From Actinomycetota bacterium (GTDB lineage: Bacteria > Actinomycetota > Thermoleophilia > Gaiellales > Gaiellaceae): a stretch of DNA of 52,926 nucleotides. Positions 16,240-28,839 of the stretch are shown here, in pieces; the stretch's first letter is position 1; every line of letters starts with the position of its first letter. The notes beneath the pieces were generated by a model, which made no database searches, was not told the origin of the DNA, and saw only the letters and a program-made list of their open reading frames with translations. The stretch is taken from NCBI GenBank assembly GCA_947445525.1, contig CANFDS010000007.1, forward strand, positions 1-52,926. Direction: 5' to 3'. Made by a program: the position numbers and the translations under genes.

Positions 16240-17013
16240 TCAGACCCAGCGTTCGAGCCACTCGGGCAGGTCGGCGATCGAGTTAACGATGATGTCGGGC
16301 GTTGCCGAGGAGCCCTCGAGCACGTCGGGGCGGAACTTGCCGGTGCGGACGAGCACGGTGCGCATGCCGAGCTTCTGCGCGCCGATGTCGGCCTCGATGT
16401 CGTCGCCGACCATCCAGGCCAGCTCGGGATCGGCATCGAGCGCGGCAAGGGCCGCCTCGAAGTACGCCGGCGTCGGCTTGCCAAGCACGGTTGCCTCGAC
16501 CCCGGCCGCGTACTCCAGCCCCGCGACGAACGCGCCCGCGTCGAGCAGCGGGCCGAGCGAGGTCTGCCACCAGCGGCTCTTGTGCAGGCAGTACAGGGCA
16601 GCGCCGTCCTGGAGCTCGGCGAAGGCACGGGCGAGGTTCATGTAGCTGAACACGCGGTTCGGCTCGTCCGTCTCGTCGCAGCCGCCCAGCAGCACAGCGT
16701 CGGCGCCCTCGCCGACCAGCTCGATGCCCTCCAGGTCGCCGACGATCGCCGGCATGCACAGTGCCAGCACTCGCCTCCCGGCCAGCGCGCGGGCGGCCGC
16801 CTGGGGCGTCGTCTGCAGCTCGTCGTCGTCGAGCTCGAGGCCGAGGGCGCGCAGCTCCTCGGCAAGGACGCGGCGCGACCGGGTGGTGTTGTTCGTGACG
16901 AAGCGGAGCCGGTGTCCGGCAGCTCGGAGAGCATGCACGGCCTCGGCGCCGCCCGGTATCGGCTCGCCCGAGACATGGAACACTCCGTCAACGTCAAGCA
17001 GAATGGCTGCCAT
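16240..17013 (-). CDS. HAD-IIA sugar phosphatase (NagD-like)
   Basis: 257 residues. HAD motif I is LLDVDGV at the very N-terminus, motif II TNNTTRS, the motif III Lys in VLGKPTPAYF, and motif IV MVGDDIEADIGAQ. The large cap between motifs II and III marks HAD-IIA (NagD, 4-nitrophenylphosphatase, phosphoglycolate phosphatase types). The substrate is uncertain. TAGACT on the minus strand (17022-17027) lies 8 nt before the ATG. The start codon shares CATG (17011-17014) with the divergent ArfB gene. Confidence 0.9.
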   Translation of the reverse strand: MAAILLDVDGVFHVSGEPIPGGAEAVHALRAAGHRLRFVTNNTTRSRRVLAEELRALGLELDDDELQTTPQAAARALAGRRVLALCMPAIVGDLEGIELVGEGADAVLLGGCDETDEPNRVFSYMNLARAFAELQDGAALYCLHKSRWWQTSLGPLLDAGAFVAGLEYAAGVEATVLGKPTPAYFEAALAALDADPELAWMVGDDIEADIGAQKLGMRTVLVRTGKFRPDVLEGSSATPDIIVNSIADLPEWLERWV

Positions 17014-17422
17014 GTCCTCCGAGTCTATTCGCGTCACGCGCTCCGTGGCCGTTCCCACCGGCGAGATCGTGCTGCGCGTCTCGCGGTCGAGCGGCCCCGG
17101 CGGCCAGCACGCGCAGAAGTCGGAGACCCGCGTCGAGGCGATCTTCGACGTCGAGGCGTCCACGGCGCTGACCGACATCCAGAAGCGCCGCGTGATCGGG
17201 AAAGCCGGCCCGTCGATCCGCGCGATCGCGCAGGACGAGCGCAGCCAGCTGCGCAACAAGGAGCTCGCGATCGAGCGTGTCATCGACCAGCTGCGCGTCG
17301 CCCTGCACGTCGATGCCCCCCGCTTCAAGACGCGGCCGAGCAAGGCCTCGGTCGAGCGGCGGATCACCGCCAAGAAGCGTCGCGGCGAGACGAAACGCCT
17401 GCGCGGCGCCGGGGACGACTGA
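17012..17422 (+). CDS. arfB: Peptidyl-tRNA hydrolase ArfB (YaeJ/ICT1 type)
   Basis: 136-residue ribosome-rescue factor. The catalytic GGQ is in SSGPGGQHAQKSETRVE (about residues 27-44), preceded by VAVPTGEIVLRVSR. The C-terminal tail is rich in Lys/Arg (ITAKKRRGETKRLRG), as needed to enter the mRNA channel of stalled ribosomes. It hydrolyses peptidyl-tRNA on non-stop complexes. The ATG overlaps the divergent HAD start. CAGAAT (16999-17004) is 7 nt upstream and could be a -10. An alternative ATG is three codons earlier. Confidence 0.9.
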   Translation: MSSESIRVTRSVAVPTGEIVLRVSRSSGPGGQHAQKSETRVEAIFDVEASTALTDIQKRRVIGKAGPSIRAIAQDERSQLRNKELAIERVIDQLRVALHVDAPRFKTRPSKASVERRITAKKRRGETKRLRGAGDD

Positions 17423-18009
17423 CGACGCCACCGGAGACCGTCACCCTGCATGGCGCGCTCTGCCTGCTGCGGGCCTTCCTCGCGGACGAGCTCGACGCGC
17501 TGCTCACCGCCCGGGCCGCGAGCGAGGGGTTCTGCGCCACCAGGGAACGCGCCAGCTGCCCGCGCGAACAACTGCGCCGCCGCATCGAGAAGTCCGGGCG
17601 TGTCCACGACGGCCGGCTGGAGCTCGCGATCGAGCTGGACGGGCAGCTCGCCGGCGACGTCCAAGCCCGTGGCGGCCGCAGCATACTGCCCCCGGGCATC
17701 TGGGAGCTGGGCATCGAGATCTACGGCACCGGCAACCGCGGCAAGGGGTCGGTAGCGAGGCCGTCGCCCTGATCACGACGCACCTCTTCGAGGCGCTCGC
17801 TGCGGGCCGCGTCCAGGCCACGACCGCTGTCGCGAACGCCCCGATGCGTGCGGTGCTGCGCCGGCTCGGCTTCGCCGAGGAGGGCGTGCTGCGGGGCTTC
17901 ATGCCGGACGCGGCGCCGGACGGCTTCCGCCACGACTACGTGATCTTAGGCGTCACCCGCGACGAATGGGGCGCGGGCCGAGCGGCGCGCACCGCGGCGC
18001 TCGCGGCCG

Positions 18010-18023
<14 letters not shown>
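17419..18023 (+). pseudogene. GNAT acetyltransferase, frameshifted in the acetyl-CoA loop
   Basis: Two reading frames together give one GNAT (RimJ/RimL-like) protein. The N-terminal part (LHGALCLLRAF, LAIELDGQLAG, WELGIEIYGTGNRGKG) runs in one frame to about 17748. The rest (VGSEAVALITTHLFEALAAG, NAPMRAVLRRLGFAEEGVLRG) runs in the next. Adding one G to the GGGG run at 17745-17748 restores GNRGKGVGSEAV, the acetyl-CoA pyrophosphate loop. The start is also unclear: no ATG/GTG precedes the homology, only a CTG overlapping the ArfB stop. The end overlaps glmS by 14 bases. Real pseudogene or homopolymer error cannot be decided here. Confidence 0.8.
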
Positions 18024-19836
<1,813 letters not shown>

Positions 19837-19940
19837 GCGCGACCTCCCTTCCGCTACCGGTGCCGCAAACTTCCGGCATGCTGGGCAGCCCGCTCGCCTG
19901 CCGTTTCGGTGATCTCGCCAAGGTTGCGAATTCGGCTTTG

Positions 19941-21206
19941 CTAACCGAGTTCCCGTCGTACTAACTGCTCGACTGTACCACAGAGGTCGGCGGCGATTTC
20001 CTCGCTCTCGGCCTCGGCCAGGATGCGTACCAGCGGCTCGGTGCCCGAAGGCCGTACGAGTACCCGCCCGCTGTCGCCGAGGCGCGCATTGAGGGCCACG
20101 ATCTCGTCCTCGAGGCGCGCCGAGAGCGCTCTGCCGCCGCTCGCGAGGTTGAGCTTGCGCTGGGGGAACACCGGCATGACGGCGGCCGCCGCCGCCAGCG
20201 TGCGGCCCTGGAGTGCACGGCACAGCAGCAGCGCCGCCGCCAGCCCATCCCCGGTGACATGGCCGTCGAGGACGATCACATGGCCGGACTGCTCTGCACC
20301 CAGCACGCCTCCCTCGCGCCGTAGCGCCTCCAGGACATAGCGGTCGCCGACGGCGGTCGAGTGGACACGGATGCCCTGAGCGGCGAGGTAGCGGTGCAGA
20401 CCGAGGTTCGACATCACGGTCACTGCGACCTGGTCGACGCCGAGGAAGGGTGCGAGGATCGCGACGATCTGATCGCCGTCGATCGGCTCCCCCGCGGCCG
20501 TCACCGCGAGCATGCGGTCACCGTCGCCGTCGAAGGCGATGCCGAGGTCGAGCCCCTGCTCGCGCACGATGCGTGCCAGCAGCGCGAGGTCGGTGGCACC
20601 GCAGCCGGCGTTGATGTTGTGGCCGTCGGGTGCAACGGCGACGGCGACGACGCGGGCGCCGAGCCGCTCGAAGGCGCCGGGCGCGCTGCCCGAGTAGGCG
20701 CCGTTCGCGCAGTCTACGGCGATGGCAAGGCCGGAGAGATCGCCGCCGAAGCGCTCGAGCACGATGTCGAGATAGCCCGCGGTCGCGTCGCCGAGCTGCT
20801 CGATCGAGCCGCCACCGGTGGCGGGTGCGTCGAGGAGCGCCTCGATCGCCTCCTCGTCGGCGTCGGCGAGCTTCTGCCCGCTCCGGCCGAAGAACTTGAT
20901 GCCGTTGTACTCCGGCGGGTTGTGCGAGGCCGTGACCACTGCGCCCAGGTCAGCACCGGCGAGCAGGGCAACAGCAGGTGTTGGCAGCACCCCACCGACG
21001 ACGGCGCAGCCGCCCCCCGACGCGATGCCGCGGGCCAGCGCCTGCTCGAGCTCCGGGCCGGAGCCGCGCGTGTCCCGGCCGATCAGCGTGCGGCCACCGC
21101 CCGACCACAGCGCGAACGCCCGCCCGAGCCGTTCGACGAGGTCGACCGTGAGCCGTTCGCCGACGATGCCGCGGACGCCGTCGGTGCCGAAGGTGTGACG
21201 AGCCAT
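19941..21206 (-). CDS. glmM: Phosphoglucosamine mutase
   Basis: 421 residues. It converts GlcN-6-P from GlmS to GlcN-1-P for UDP-GlcNAc. The N-terminal FGTDGVRG, the phosphoserine loop TASHNPPEYNGIKFF, the Mg-binding DGDGDR, the sugar loop (GAEQSGHV) and the phosphate loop RPSGTEPLVRI are all present. It is slightly shorter than the common ~445. It sits between rpsI and glmS, the usual actinobacterial order, and is probably co-transcribed with rplM-rpsI. Confidence 0.96.
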   Translation of the reverse strand: MARHTFGTDGVRGIVGERLTVDLVERLGRAFALWSGGGRTLIGRDTRGSGPELEQALARGIASGGGCAVVGGVLPTPAVALLAGADLGAVVTASHNPPEYNGIKFFGRSGQKLADADEEAIEALLDAPATGGGSIEQLGDATAGYLDIVLERFGGDLSGLAIAVDCANGAYSGSAPGAFERLGARVVAVAVAPDGHNINAGCGATDLALLARIVREQGLDLGIAFDGDGDRMLAVTAAGEPIDGDQIVAILAPFLGVDQVAVTVMSNLGLHRYLAAQGIRVHSTAVGDRYVLEALRREGGVLGAEQSGHVIVLDGHVTGDGLAAALLLCRALQGRTLAAAAAVMPVFPQRKLNLASGGRALSARLEDEIVALNARLGDSGRVLVRPSGTEPLVRILAEAESEEIAADLCGTVEQLVRRELG

Positions 21207-21253
21207 CGAGGTGTGCCTGTGGGCCGTCTCCGGCAGAGTCCCGCGAGCGCCGG

Positions 21254-21652
21254 TTAGCGCTTCGAGAACTGCGGAGCCTTGCGGGCCTTGTGGAGGCCGG
21301 CTTTCTTGCGCTCGACGACGCGAGAGTCGCGAGCGAGGAAGCCCTCCCGCTTGAGCGGGACGCGGAGGTTCGGGTCGGCCTCCACGAGCGCACGCGCGAT
21401 GCCGTGCCGGATCGCGCCGGCCTGGCCGCTGATGCCGCCGCCGTGGACGCGGACGCGGAGGTCGTAGTGGCCCTCGAGCCCCGCCACCTTGAGCGGAGAC
21501 ATGACCTGCGCCCGGTGCAGCAGACGCGGGAAGTACTCCTCGAGCGGACGGCCGTTGAGCCAGGTCTTGCCGTCGCCGGGGCGCAGGATCACGCGCGCAA
21601 CGGACGTCTTGCGCTTGCCGGTGCCCAGGTACTGCGCGATCGGAGCGGCCAT
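21254..21652 (-). CDS. rpsI: 30S ribosomal protein S9
   Basis: 132 residues of uS9. The [13 protein letters not shown]-terminal region, the central [21 protein letters not shown] and the C-terminal tail ending in SKR, whose last Arg contacts P-site tRNA, are intact. It starts 4 nt after the L13 stop, the universal rplM-rpsI pairing. Confidence 0.98.
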   Translation of the reverse strand: MAAPIAQYLGTGKRKTSVARVILRPGDGKTWLNGRPLEEYFPRLLHRAQVMSPLKVAGLEGHYDLRVRVHGGGISGQAGAIRHGIARALVEADPNLRVPLKREGFLARDSRVVERKKAGLHKARKAPQFSKR

Positions 21653-21656
21653 GCTG

Positions 21657-22088
21657 CTACTTCACCTCGAGTGGCATGGGCGCCTGCGCCTCATGCGGAT
21701 GGTCGGGACCGGCGTAGATCTTCAGCTTGGTGATCTGAGCGGACGCCAGCTTATTCTTCGGCAGCATGCCCTTGACGGCGATGCGGATAACCTCGGTGGG
21801 GCGCGCCTCGAGCTGCTGGCGCAGCGTGCGCTGCCGGAGCCCGCCCGGGAAGCCGGAGTGCCGGTAGTACATCTTGTCATCGAGCTTCTTGCCGGTGACC
21901 GCGATCTTCTCCGCGTTCACGACGATCACGAAGTCACCCGTGTCGACGTGGGGCGTGTACGTGGGCTTGGTCTTGCCGCGGAGCGTGTCCGCGATGAGCG
22001 TGGAGAGACGGCCGAGGGTCTTGCCGTCTGCATCGACGACAAACCACCGCTTTTCGATTTCGTTTGGCTTTGCGTTCCAGGTCTTCAT
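21657..22088 (-). CDS. rplM: 50S ribosomal protein L13
   Basis: 143 residues of uL13, normal length. [55 protein letters not shown] and the [11 protein letters not shown] motif identify it. The ATG is chosen over a longer upstream frame because homology begins at MKTW. There is no strong SD. A 7-bp hairpin lies just upstream (see the leader entry). Confidence 0.98.
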   Translation of the reverse strand: MKTWNAKPNEIEKRWFVVDADGKTLGRLSTLIADTLRGKTKPTYTPHVDTGDFVIVVNAEKIAVTGKKLDDKMYYRHSGFPGGLRQRTLRQQLEARPTEVIRIAVKGMLPKNKLASAQITKLKIYAGPDHPHEAQAPMPLEVK

Positions 22089-22102
22089 AGTCAGAGTAGG
22101 TT

Positions 22103-22120
22103 GGCAGTCGCTTGACTGCC
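22103..22120 (-). promoter_or_regulatory. Hairpin in the rplM leader
   Basis: GGCAGTC (22103-22109) pairs with GACTGCC (22114-22120) around a GCTT loop in the 58-bp gap between the MFS stop and the L13 start. L13 is known to autoregulate rplM-rpsI through its leader in other bacteria. Whether this simple stem does so is unknown. There is no U-tract, so it does not look like a terminator. Confidence 0.35.
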
Positions 22121-22146
22121 GGCGGAGAAGAGTAGCAGCAGCCGGG

Positions 22147-23385
22147 TCAGCTCGTCGCCGGTACTGCGAGGGCACGCCTGGCGAACACGATCAGTGGCAC
22201 CGGGCCGATCGCGAAGCACGCTGCCAGCAGCGCCAGGGCAGCAGTTCCGCCGTGCGTGAAGGCGAGGCCGCCGGTGATCGCCAGCATCGCGCCGGTGATG
22301 CCCGAGAGGAGATCGCTGAAGCCCAGCAGGCGCCCCCGCTCCGACGGCGCCGTGAGGTCGGCGAGCTGGGCTGTGGCCGAGACGAACGAGAAGACCCAGC
22401 CGATGCCGAGCAGGAACAGCATGACGGCGATCGCGGCGATGCTGTCCACCCAGATCAGGCCGAGCGACGAGCCGGCCACGACGATCAGGCCGGCGACGAG
22501 CGACCGCGTCCTGCCCATCCGGTCGATGAGGTCGCCGACGACCAGCACGAGGCCGAACATGCCGACGATGTGTGCGCTGATGATCGGGAAGAGATCGCCC
22601 TTGGAGTGCCCCTGGTGGATGACGACGTAGCCGGTGAGGTTCATCACCGAGACCATCACGCCAAAGCTCGCGAGCGCGGCCAGCAGCGCCGGCAGCACGC
22701 CGGGGCGGCGGAGGATCTCGCGGAGCGGCGCCGCAGGCTCGACGCTCTCGCTGGTACGGCCCCGCGACGCGTGCAGCTCGGCGATGCGCTTCGGATCGAC
22801 GCGCACCAGCAGCGAGAGCACGAGACCGGCGACCATGAAGCCGGAGGCGGCGAACCACGGCGTCGCCAGGGCGCTCGCTTGGTCGGAACTCTTGCCGAAC
22901 AGCGGCGTGAACACGAACGGGCCGAGGATGGCGCCGAACACGGAGCCGAAGAGGACGAGCGACACCCCGCGCGCGCGCCGCTCCGGCGGGTACATGTCGC
23001 TGGCCGCGCCTCGCGTGAGCAGCACCTGCCCGTTGCCGATCCCGATCAGCACGAAGCCGACGACGGCGGGCGCAGCGGTCTCATAGTGGGCGCCAAGGCC
23101 GGTCAGGATCGCACCGAGGCCGCAGCAGACGAAGCCGCAGCGGATGACCGGCATCCGCCCGAAGCGATCCATCGCGCGGCCTGCCGGGTACGCGGCCAGC
23201 GCCGCCGAGCCGAGGACGAGCGCCGGGGCCACCCCGAGCAGGCCCTCGATGCCGGTGAGCAGAACGAAGGTGAGCGTCGAAACCGCCGACACCATCTGCA
23301 TCATGCCGCTCTGCGCAGCGAGCGTTCCCGACAGCAGGAGCGTGTTGCGACCGACCGGCAGCTTGGTGTAGTCGGCGTCGCTCAC
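22147..23385 (-). CDS. Major facilitator superfamily transporter
   Basis: 412 residues with about 12 hydrophobic segments. The loop 2-3 motif is [16 protein letters not shown], and its counterpart in the second half is [13 protein letters not shown] central cytoplasmic loop (about 200-225) contains [19 protein letters not shown]. This looks like a drug or metabolite exporter; the substrate cannot be predicted. The start is GTG at 23385. It is divergent from a small winged-helix regulator, a common regulator/exporter arrangement, which suggests that protein may control it. Confidence 0.88.
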   Translation of the reverse strand: MSDADYTKLPVGRNTLLLSGTLAAQSGMMQMVSAVSTLTFVLLTGIEGLLGVAPALVLGSAALAAYPAGRAMDRFGRMPVIRCGFVCCGLGAILTGLGAHYETAAPAVVGFVLIGIGNGQVLLTRGAASDMYPPERRARGVSLVLFGSVFGAILGPFVFTPLFGKSSDQASALATPWFAASGFMVAGLVLSLLVRVDPKRIAELHASRGRTSESVEPAAPLREILRRPGVLPALLAALASFGVMVSVMNLTGYVVIHQGHSKGDLFPIISAHIVGMFGLVLVVGDLIDRMGRTRSLVAGLIVVAGSSLGLIWVDSIAAIAVMLFLLGIGWVFSFVSATAQLADLTAPSERGRLLGFSDLLSGITGAMLAITGGLAFTHGGTAALALLAACFAIGPVPLIVFARRALAVPATS

Positions 23386-23446
23386 CCCGCCATTTCATCA
23401 GTCCCGGCCGCGGCGTGCGAGCTATGAAGTATAAGTCGTGATCTGA

Positions 23447-23743
23447 ATGACTGAAAACAATCGCGGCACCACCTGGACATTCCTGACGAACCACGCGCAC
23501 GTGCTGCTGTGCCTGGTCGGCGATCCGGAGCTGCGCCTGCGCGATCTGGCCGAGCGCGTCGGCATCACCGAGCGAGCGACGCAGCGGATCGTCGCCGAGC
23601 TTGCCGACGGGGGCTACCTCGAGCGGACGCGGGTAGGGCGCCGCAACGTCTACACCGTTCACCTCGGGCTGCCGCTACGGCATCCGCTCGAGCGTGCTCA
23701 CACCGTGGGCGAGCTGCTCAGGCACATCGCCCCGACCGAGTAG
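23447..23743 (+). CDS. Small winged-helix transcriptional regulator
   Basis: 98 residues. The helix-turn-helix reads [24 protein letters not shown], followed by a wing ([20 protein letters not shown]). This is the ArsR/MarR-like minimal wHTH fold, with no ligand domain. TATAAG (23430-23435) lies 11 nt before the ATG, giving a very short leader. It is divergent from the MFS gene and upstream of the dedA promoter, so either could be its target. The upstream TATGAAGTATAAG stretch may hold its own site. Confidence 0.85.
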   Translation: MTENNRGTTWTFLTNHAHVLLCLVGDPELRLRDLAERVGITERATQRIVAELADGGYLERTRVGRRNVYTVHLGLPLRHPLERAHTVGELLRHIAPTE

Positions 23744-23819
23744 CCCTCGGGCTCGTGCGCCGGCTCACCGGCTGACTCGGCCCTGCCCGCGAGCGAGCGG
23801 TTCTTTACGAAACCCAAAC

Positions 23820-23849
23820 TTGATTCACGAAAAACAGTTCGTGTATAAT
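23820..23849 (+). promoter_or_regulatory. AT-rich sigma-70 promoter with operator palindrome in the spacer
   Basis: TTGATT (23820-23825) and a perfect TATAAT (23844-23849) are 18 bp apart. The spacer is itself an inverted repeat: CACGAA (23826-23831), 6 nt, TTCGTG (23838-23843). A further ACGAAA half-site lies upstream at 23807-23812. Such an AT-rich block stands out in this genome. A dimeric repressor bound to the palindrome would sit between -35 and -10. The winged-helix protein encoded just upstream is the obvious candidate, by inference. Confidence 0.75.
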
Positions 23850-23855
23850 CCAGAC

Positions 23856-23984
23856 ATCCGAGAAGGAGTATCCCCGACGGGCGCCATCGTCAATCCGGCA
23901 CAGAGCCCGGTGGCGCCAGCCGCCGAGCGTGGCGGGAAAGACCTACGGCCGACAGCTTCGACGTGGACCGGAGGAGTACCGCCC
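23856..23984 (+). promoter_or_regulatory. Structured ~130-nt leader of the sORF-dedA transcript
   Basis: No start codon with homology lies between the promoter and the ATG at 23985. The leader can form a 7-bp stem (23880-23886 with 23911-23917, GGCGCCA/TGGCGCC) and a second stem (CCGCC 23920-23924 with GGCGG 23931-23935). An AAGGAG at 23863-23868 has no usable start after it. I could not match it to a known riboswitch class. The far end carries GGAGGAG, the SD for the 29-codon ORF. The rest of the 23744-23819 stretch shows nothing else. Confidence 0.4.
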
Positions 23985-24074
23985 ATGGAATGCAAGACCG
24001 ACAGTGGCGCCTGCCCGCCCGCCAGCCACGCGGCGGCGACGACGGGTGCAGCGGCTGCGGCGGCGGCGGCCTGA
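23985..24074 (+). CDS. 29-residue peptide translationally coupled to DedA
   Basis: The ATG follows a near-perfect SD (GGAGGAG, 23970-23976) by 8 nt. The peptide begins MECKTDSGACPPASH and ends in an alanine run. Its stop overlaps the DedA ATG as TGATG (24072-24076), while DedA has no SD of its own in the Gly/Ala-coding stretch before it. The simplest reading is a leader peptide or coupling ORF that delivers ribosomes to dedA. The two Cys codons recall Cys-sensing leader ORFs, but this is speculation. An alternative is a DedA start at 23990 in its own frame, which has poorer SD spacing. Confidence 0.5.
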   Translation: MECKTDSGACPPASHAAATTGAAAAAAAA

Positions 24075-24889
24075 TGGTGGCGCGCCCGATCCCCCTCTTG
24101 ATCGCGGTAGCGCTCGCCGGCAGTGCCGTCGCCGGGCGACGCCGACTCGGCAAGGAGCGTGCGTTCCTGCTGCTCGCCGCCGCCGGCGCGCTCGGCGCGT
24201 ACGGCTTCGGTGCGTTCGAGGTCGGCAGCCTCGAGAGCCTGATTCGCGACATCGGCCCGACACTGGGCGGCTGGACCTATCTCGTCGTCGGTGTGCTCGC
24301 CTTCCTCGAAACAGCGGCGCTGATCGGGCTGGTCGCGCCCGGCGAGCTGACAGTCGTGATCGGTGGCGTGGCGGCCGCACAGGGCGGTGTCGACGTCGTC
24401 GCGATCTTCTTTGTCGCCTGGGCTTGCGCCACCGCGGGCGACCTCACGAGCTATGCGCTCGGCCGGAGGCTCGGACGGCCGTTCCTGGAGCGGCACGGGC
24501 CGAAGCTGGGAATCTCCGCTGCCATCCTCGGCCGCGTCGAGCAGGTATTCGACCGACACGGCGGCAAGACGATCCTGATCGGCCGCTTCGTCGGCGTCGT
24601 GCGCGCGCTCGCCCCGTTCCTGGCAGGCGTCTCGCGGATGCCGTTGGCCCGCTTCGCGGCGGTCGACGCAATCGGGTCGGGGCTGTGGGCGGGTGCGTTC
24701 ACTGCCCTCGGCTATGTCGCGGCCGCGAACCTGGACACCGCCCTCGATGTCGCAACGAAGGGCAAGCTCGCCCTCGGCGCACTGCTGGTGGTCGCCGTCA
24801 TAGTCGTCGTGGTGCGGCGTGCCCGCGCGTCCCGGCGCGTCGTCGTCGAGACCGTTCCCGCACCCGGGTCGACCGGCGGTGAAACGTGA
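24074..24889 (+). CDS. DedA/SNARE-associated family membrane protein
   Basis: 271 residues of the DedA family of inner-membrane lipid carriers or flippases. The re-entrant region LETAALIGLVAPGELTVVIGG (about 80-100) carries the family E and the PGE motif. The second half has LGRRLGRPFLERHG, FDRHGGKTILIGRFVGVVRALAPFLAGVSRMPLARF, the conserved Arg-rich signature, then two TMs and a basic tail. Predicted to move a lipid carrier such as undecaprenyl phosphate or a phospholipid. It is coupled upstream to the 29-codon ORF and downstream overlaps the permease gene (GTGA). Confidence 0.88.
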   Translation: MVARPIPLLIAVALAGSAVAGRRRLGKERAFLLLAAAGALGAYGFGAFEVGSLESLIRDIGPTLGGWTYLVVGVLAFLETAALIGLVAPGELTVVIGGVAAAQGGVDVVAIFFVAWACATAGDLTSYALGRRLGRPFLERHGPKLGISAAILGRVEQVFDRHGGKTILIGRFVGVVRALAPFLAGVSRMPLARFAAVDAIGSGLWAGAFTALGYVAAANLDTALDVATKGKLALGALLVVAVIVVVVRRARASRRVVVETVPAPGSTGGET

Positions 24890-25608
24890 TCCTCGCCCTC
24901 GCTCTCTTCCTCACGCTGGTCTCGGCGTGCGCGCTCAACGCCGGCTACCTGATCGAGCACAGCGTGGCCTCGCAACTGCCAAGGCTCTCATTCCGCGAGC
25001 CCGTGCGCTCGGTGCGGCTGCTGCTGGGGCAGCGGCGCTGGCTGGCCGGCGGCCACGCGGAAGGCAGCGACCCCGGCTACGCGGTCATTCTCGGCTGGCT
25101 GGGCGCGTCGGGGCTTGCCGCCGCCGTCACCGTGAAGCTGCTGTCGGCGCGGATCGGTGCCGGGCCTGCGTACGGCATCGCCACGGGCCTGCTGTTCGCG
25201 GCCGGCGACATCGCCACGAAGATGGCGGTCAAGGGCGGCGACGGCGGCCACCTGGCATTCTTCGCCGCGCTGATCGCCTTCTACGCCGTCGGCACGGGAG
25301 TGCTGCAGGCCGGGTTCCAGCGCGCCGCGGCGCTCACCACCGCCGGCATCGCCACCCTGCTCACGAACGCCCTGCCGATCGTCGCCGGGATGACCATCTT
25401 CGGCGAGCCGCTGCCCGGTGGCTGGCTGGGCGCGCTGCGCATCGCCGCATTTGCCGCGGTGATCGCCGGCGCGGTGCTGCTGGCGCAGAAGGGCAAGGGA
25501 GCGGCCGCCGAGGCGCGCCACCAGGGCGTTGAGCCGCACCGGCCGAGCACCACTGCCCCTGGCCTCTCGCCTACTCCCACTCGATCGTGCCGGGCGGCTT
25601 CGACGTGA
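24886..25608 (+). CDS. DMT/EamA-type membrane protein, apparently internally shortened
   Basis: 240 residues. The N-terminal helix ([20 protein letters not shown]), the conserved loop with [25 protein letters not shown], and the C-terminal half ([51 protein letters not shown]) match an actinobacterial DMT family. That family normally has around 290-310 residues. The segment between RRWLAGG and SDPGYAV, where three to four helices are expected (the ALAPLSLVQ region), is missing in frame. Function is doubtful if the deletion is real. The 3' end overlaps guaA by 38 bases. Confidence 0.7.
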   Translation: MILALALFLTLVSACALNAGYLIEHSVASQLPRLSFREPVRSVRLLLGQRRWLAGGHAEGSDPGYAVILGWLGASGLAAAVTVKLLSARIGAGPAYGIATGLLFAAGDIATKMAVKGGDGGHLAFFAALIAFYAVGTGVLQAGFQRAAALTTAGIATLLTNALPIVAGMTIFGEPLPGGWLGALRIAAFAAVIAGAVLLAQKGKGAAAEARHQGVEPHRPSTTAPGLSPTPTRSCRAAST

Positions 25609-27133
25609 TGTCGAGCACGACCCGGTTCACACCCGGGATCTCGTTGATGATGCGGCTCGAGATCGTCTCGAGCAGATCGTACGGGAGGCGCGCCCAGTCG
25701 GCGGTCATCGCGTCCTCGCTCGTCACGGCGCGGATCACGATCGGATAGGCGTACGTCCGCTCGTCACCCTGCACGCCCACCGAGCGGATCGCGGGGAGCA
25801 CGGCGAAGCTCTGCCAGATCTCGCGGTAGAGGCCGGCCTTGCGGATCTCCTGCTGGAGCACCGCGTCGGCCTCGCGCAGGACAGCGAGCCGCTCGCGCGT
25901 GACGTCGCCGATGATGCGGATGGCGAGACCGGGACCGGGGAACGGCTGGCGCCAGACCATCCGCTCGGACATGCCGAGCTCCTCGCCGACGCGCCGCACC
26001 TCGTCCTTGAAGAGCAGCCGCAGCGGCTCGACGAGCTCCATCGTCATGTCCTCGGGCAGCCCGCCGACGTTGTGGTGCGACTTGATCTTGGCGGCGACGC
26101 CATCGGTGCCGCCCGACTCGATGACGTCCGAGTAGAGCGTTCCCTGCACGAGAAAGCGGACATCGCCGAGCTTCGCCGCCTCCTCCTCGAAGAGCCGGAT
26201 GAACTCGGTGCCGATCAGCTTGCGCTTCTCCTCGGGCTCGGTGACGCCGGCGAGCCTCGCCAGGAAGCGCTCGGACGCGTCGACGTGGACGAGCGGCACG
26301 TGGAAGCGGTCGCCGAAGAGCTCGACGACCTGGGCGGCCTCGTCCTTGCGCAGGAAGCCGTGATCGACGAACACGCAGGTCAGCTGATCGCCCACGGCCT
26401 TGTGCACGAGCAGCGCTGCGACGGCCGAGTCGACGCCACCGGAGAGGGCGCAGAGGACGCGCTCCGAGCCGACCTGCGCCCGGATGCGCTCGACCTGCTC
26501 CTCGATCACGGCCGCGGGCGTCCACAGCGGCGTGACAGCGGCGAGGGTGTAGAGGAAGTTCTTGAGGATGTCCTGGCCGTACTGGGTGTGGACGACCTCC
26601 GGGTGGAACTGGACGCCGTAGAGGCCGCGCTCGCGATCCTCGAACGCCGCGATCGCGGTCGTGCCGGTGGCGGCCGTGACCCGCGCGCCGGGCGGCGCCG
26701 TGCTCACTGCGTCGCGGTGGCTCATCCAGACGACCTGCTCTGGGTGGGTGCCGTCGAAGAGGTCGCCGTCGCCGGCGCGCAGGTCGGTCTTGCCGTACTC
26801 GGCGACGTCCGTGCGCGAGACCGTGCCGCCGAGCTCCTGCGCCATCAGCTGCATGCCGTAACAGATGCCGAGCGTGGGCACGCCGAGCCCGAGCAGTGCA
26901 GGGTCGATGCGGGGCGCGCCGTCGGCGTACACCGAGGCGGGGCCGCCCGAGAGGATGATCGCGACCGGGTTCTCGGCAAGCGCCTGCGCCGGCGTGATCG
27001 AGTGCGGCACGAGCTTGGAGTAGACCCGCGCCTCGCGAACGCGCCGCGCGATCAGGTGGGCGTACTGGCCACCGAAGTCGACGACCAGGACGGGCCGCTC
27101 CTCGGGGGCCGGGACGGGTGGGCTGCCGGTCAC
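25571..27133 (-). CDS. guaA: GMP synthase (glutamine-hydrolysing)
   Basis: 520 residues. It makes GMP from XMP produced by GuaB. The class I glutaminase domain (1-200) has the nucleophile in GICYGMQL and His/Glu in VQFHPEV. The PP-loop ATPase domain has LSGGVDSAV. The C-terminal dimerisation domain ends [12 protein letters not shown], the exact family signature. It lies 3 nt downstream of guaB and is probably in the same operon. Confidence 0.98.
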   Translation of the reverse strand: MTGSPPVPAPEERPVLVVDFGGQYAHLIARRVREARVYSKLVPHSITPAQALAENPVAIILSGGPASVYADGAPRIDPALLGLGVPTLGICYGMQLMAQELGGTVSRTDVAEYGKTDLRAGDGDLFDGTHPEQVVWMSHRDAVSTAPPGARVTAATGTTAIAAFEDRERGLYGVQFHPEVVHTQYGQDILKNFLYTLAAVTPLWTPAAVIEEQVERIRAQVGSERVLCALSGGVDSAVAALLVHKAVGDQLTCVFVDHGFLRKDEAAQVVELFGDRFHVPLVHVDASERFLARLAGVTEPEEKRKLIGTEFIRLFEEEAAKLGDVRFLVQGTLYSDVIESGGTDGVAAKIKSHHNVGGLPEDMTMELVEPLRLLFKDEVRRVGEELGMSERMVWRQPFPGPGLAIRIIGDVTRERLAVLREADAVLQQEIRKAGLYREIWQSFAVLPAIRSVGVQGDERTYAYPIVIRAVTSEDAMTADWARLPYDLLETISSRIINEIPGVNRVVLDITSKPPGTIEWE

Positions 27134-27136
27134 CGG

Positions 27137-28763
<1,627 letters not shown>

Positions 28764-28839
28764 CTGGCGTTCGATGGTACCAACCGAGGCCGACGGAAGC
28801 GCCCGCCCGCCCGGTGGGCGACGCGTATGATCTCACGTC

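Noticed and set aside
19837-19940. glmS ribozyme in the gap upstream of glmS
   Set aside because: Only 104 bp and none of the ribozyme core sequence is visible; the glmS ribozyme is mainly a Firmicutes element.
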